DNA of 6,056 nucleotides from NCBI GenBank assembly GCA_017407365.1, contig JAFQWR010000207.1:1-6056 (forward strand). The letters run 5' to 3'. This stretch comes from Clostridia bacterium. GTDB lineage: Bacteria; Bacillota; Clostridia; Christensenellales; HGM11417. Made by a program: the position numbers and the translations under genes. Position 1 is the first letter of the stretch; each line of letters begins with the position of its first letter. Positions 5,471 to 6,056 of this stretch are shown here, one piece after another. The notes beneath the pieces are model-generated. The model had not been told where the DNA came from. It did not search any database and worked only from the letters and a program-made list of their open reading frames with translations.

Positions 5471-6056
5471 TTATGCCCTCGCCAATGCGGCGCGGATAGA
5501 AAAGAGAATTACGGCATTTGTTTAAGCAGTGAAGCCTTGCGTGTTGCACGGGTTGGCTTGCATTTTTACGAGGAGCCACCCATAAGCGGCTCGCACGGGT
5601 CGGGCACGGTGTTTTTCAGCGGATGCTCGCTTGCGTGCCCCTTTTGCCAGAACTACGAGGTCAGCCACAAGCAAATTGGCGTTGATATAACGGCAGAAAG
5701 GCTGAGCGAGCTGTTTGCAGAGCTTGAGGCGCAAGGCGCTCACAATATCAATCTTGTAAACCCCACGCATTACGCTTCGCAGATTTTTAAGGCTTTAGAG
5801 CTATACAGGCCAAAAATCCCCATTGTATGGAATACACACGGCTATGAAACACAAGAAACCCTTTCTGCCGCAGAGCGCTACGTGGATATTTACCTTACGG
5901 ACTACAAATATGCTGACCCCTTTCTTGCAAAAAGATACAGCAAGGCGGCCGATTATCCCGACGTTGCCTTTGCGGCGCTTTGCACAATGCGCAAGCAAAA
6001 AAAGGATGTTTACGAGGGCGATCTGTTAAAGCAAGGGGTGATTGTACGCCATCTGA
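5459..6056 (+). CDS. PflX-like radical SAM protein, N-terminal part (cut by window edge)
   Basis: This open frame has 199 codons, no stop, and runs off the right edge. It encodes a radical SAM protein resembling the PflX group (COG1313), relatives of pyruvate formate-lyase activating enzyme whose substrate is mostly unknown. Seen: GCSLACPFCQN at 55-65, where Cys56, Cys60 and Cys63 give the CxxxCxxC motif for the 4Fe-4S cluster that cleaves S-adenosylmethionine. A four-cysteine N-terminal motif sits before it (Cys3, Cys6, Cys10, Cys21, in CYLCPRQCGADR and GIC). NLVNPTHY at 98-105, WNTHGYE at 124-130 and DIYLTDYKY at 143-151 are typical of this family, as is the final VIVRHL. Members are usually about 290-300 residues, so about a third is missing. 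The ATG at 5459 follows an in-frame stop at 5438 and gives the conserved N-terminus, but no ribosome binding site is visible. It is transcribed away from the PAP2 gene. Confidence 0.88.
   Translation, partial: MKCYLCPRQCGADRKENYGICLSSEALRVARVGLHFYEEPPISGSHGSGTVFFSGCSLACPFCQNYEVSHKQIGVDITAERLSELFAELEAQGAHNINLVNPTHYASQIFKALELYRPKIPIVWNTHGYETQETLSAAERYVDIYLTDYKYADPFLAKRYSKAADYPDVAFAALCTMRKQKKDVYEGDLLKQGVIVRHL

Noticed and set aside
1..6056. Mobile element, CRISPR array, defence system or tRNA/rRNA gene
   Set aside because: No transposase, integrase, direct repeat array, nuclease or RNA gene pattern was found, and almost the whole window is filled by seven metabolic or membrane genes.

Overview
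The window looks like chromosomal DNA of an anaerobic, low-to-mid GC Firmicute, most likely a clostridial gut-type bacterium. This is inferred from three things: the gene order hisZ-hisG-hisD-hisC-hisB, a short-form HisG paired with HisZ, and strong AGGAGG-type ribosome binding sites. A PflX-like radical SAM gene is also compatible with an anaerobe. No species can be named from the sequence alone.

From position 4487 down to the left edge, on the minus strand, lies the front part of a histidine biosynthesis operon. A near-consensus sigma-A promoter (TTGACA, 17 bp spacer, TATCAT) starts transcription about 50 bases before hisZ. A 21-bp near-palindrome overlaps the -10 element and the predicted start site and is a good operator candidate. 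The genes are hisZ, hisG, hisD, hisC and hisB, the last cut by the left edge. They are packed with overlaps of 4 to 7 bases or a 1-base gap, so they are almost certainly co-transcribed and translationally coupled. HisZ and HisG form the first enzyme of the pathway, HisB and HisC carry out two middle steps, and HisD makes the final product. The remaining genes (hisH, hisA, hisF, hisI/E) would be expected beyond the left edge.

Upstream of the his promoter, on the same strand, is a membrane phosphatase of the PAP2 family (4541-5395). It is separated from hisZ by a 137-base gap that holds an imperfect hairpin, probably its transcription stop, and then the his promoter.

A 63-base gap separates the PAP2 gene from a divergent plus-strand gene that begins at 5459 and runs off the right edge. 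It encodes a PflX-like radical SAM protein. The gap contains back-to-back promoter-like elements whose -10 boxes overlap, and the radical SAM gene has no visible ribosome binding site, so it may be read from a nearly leaderless transcript.

No RNA genes, insertion sequences, CRISPR arrays or phage genes were seen. The only non-coding stretches are 4404-4540 and 5396-5458, and both are described below. Most of the window is ordinary core metabolism. The items most worth a second look are the his operator, the shared divergent promoter with the leaderless start, and the uncharacterised radical SAM protein.
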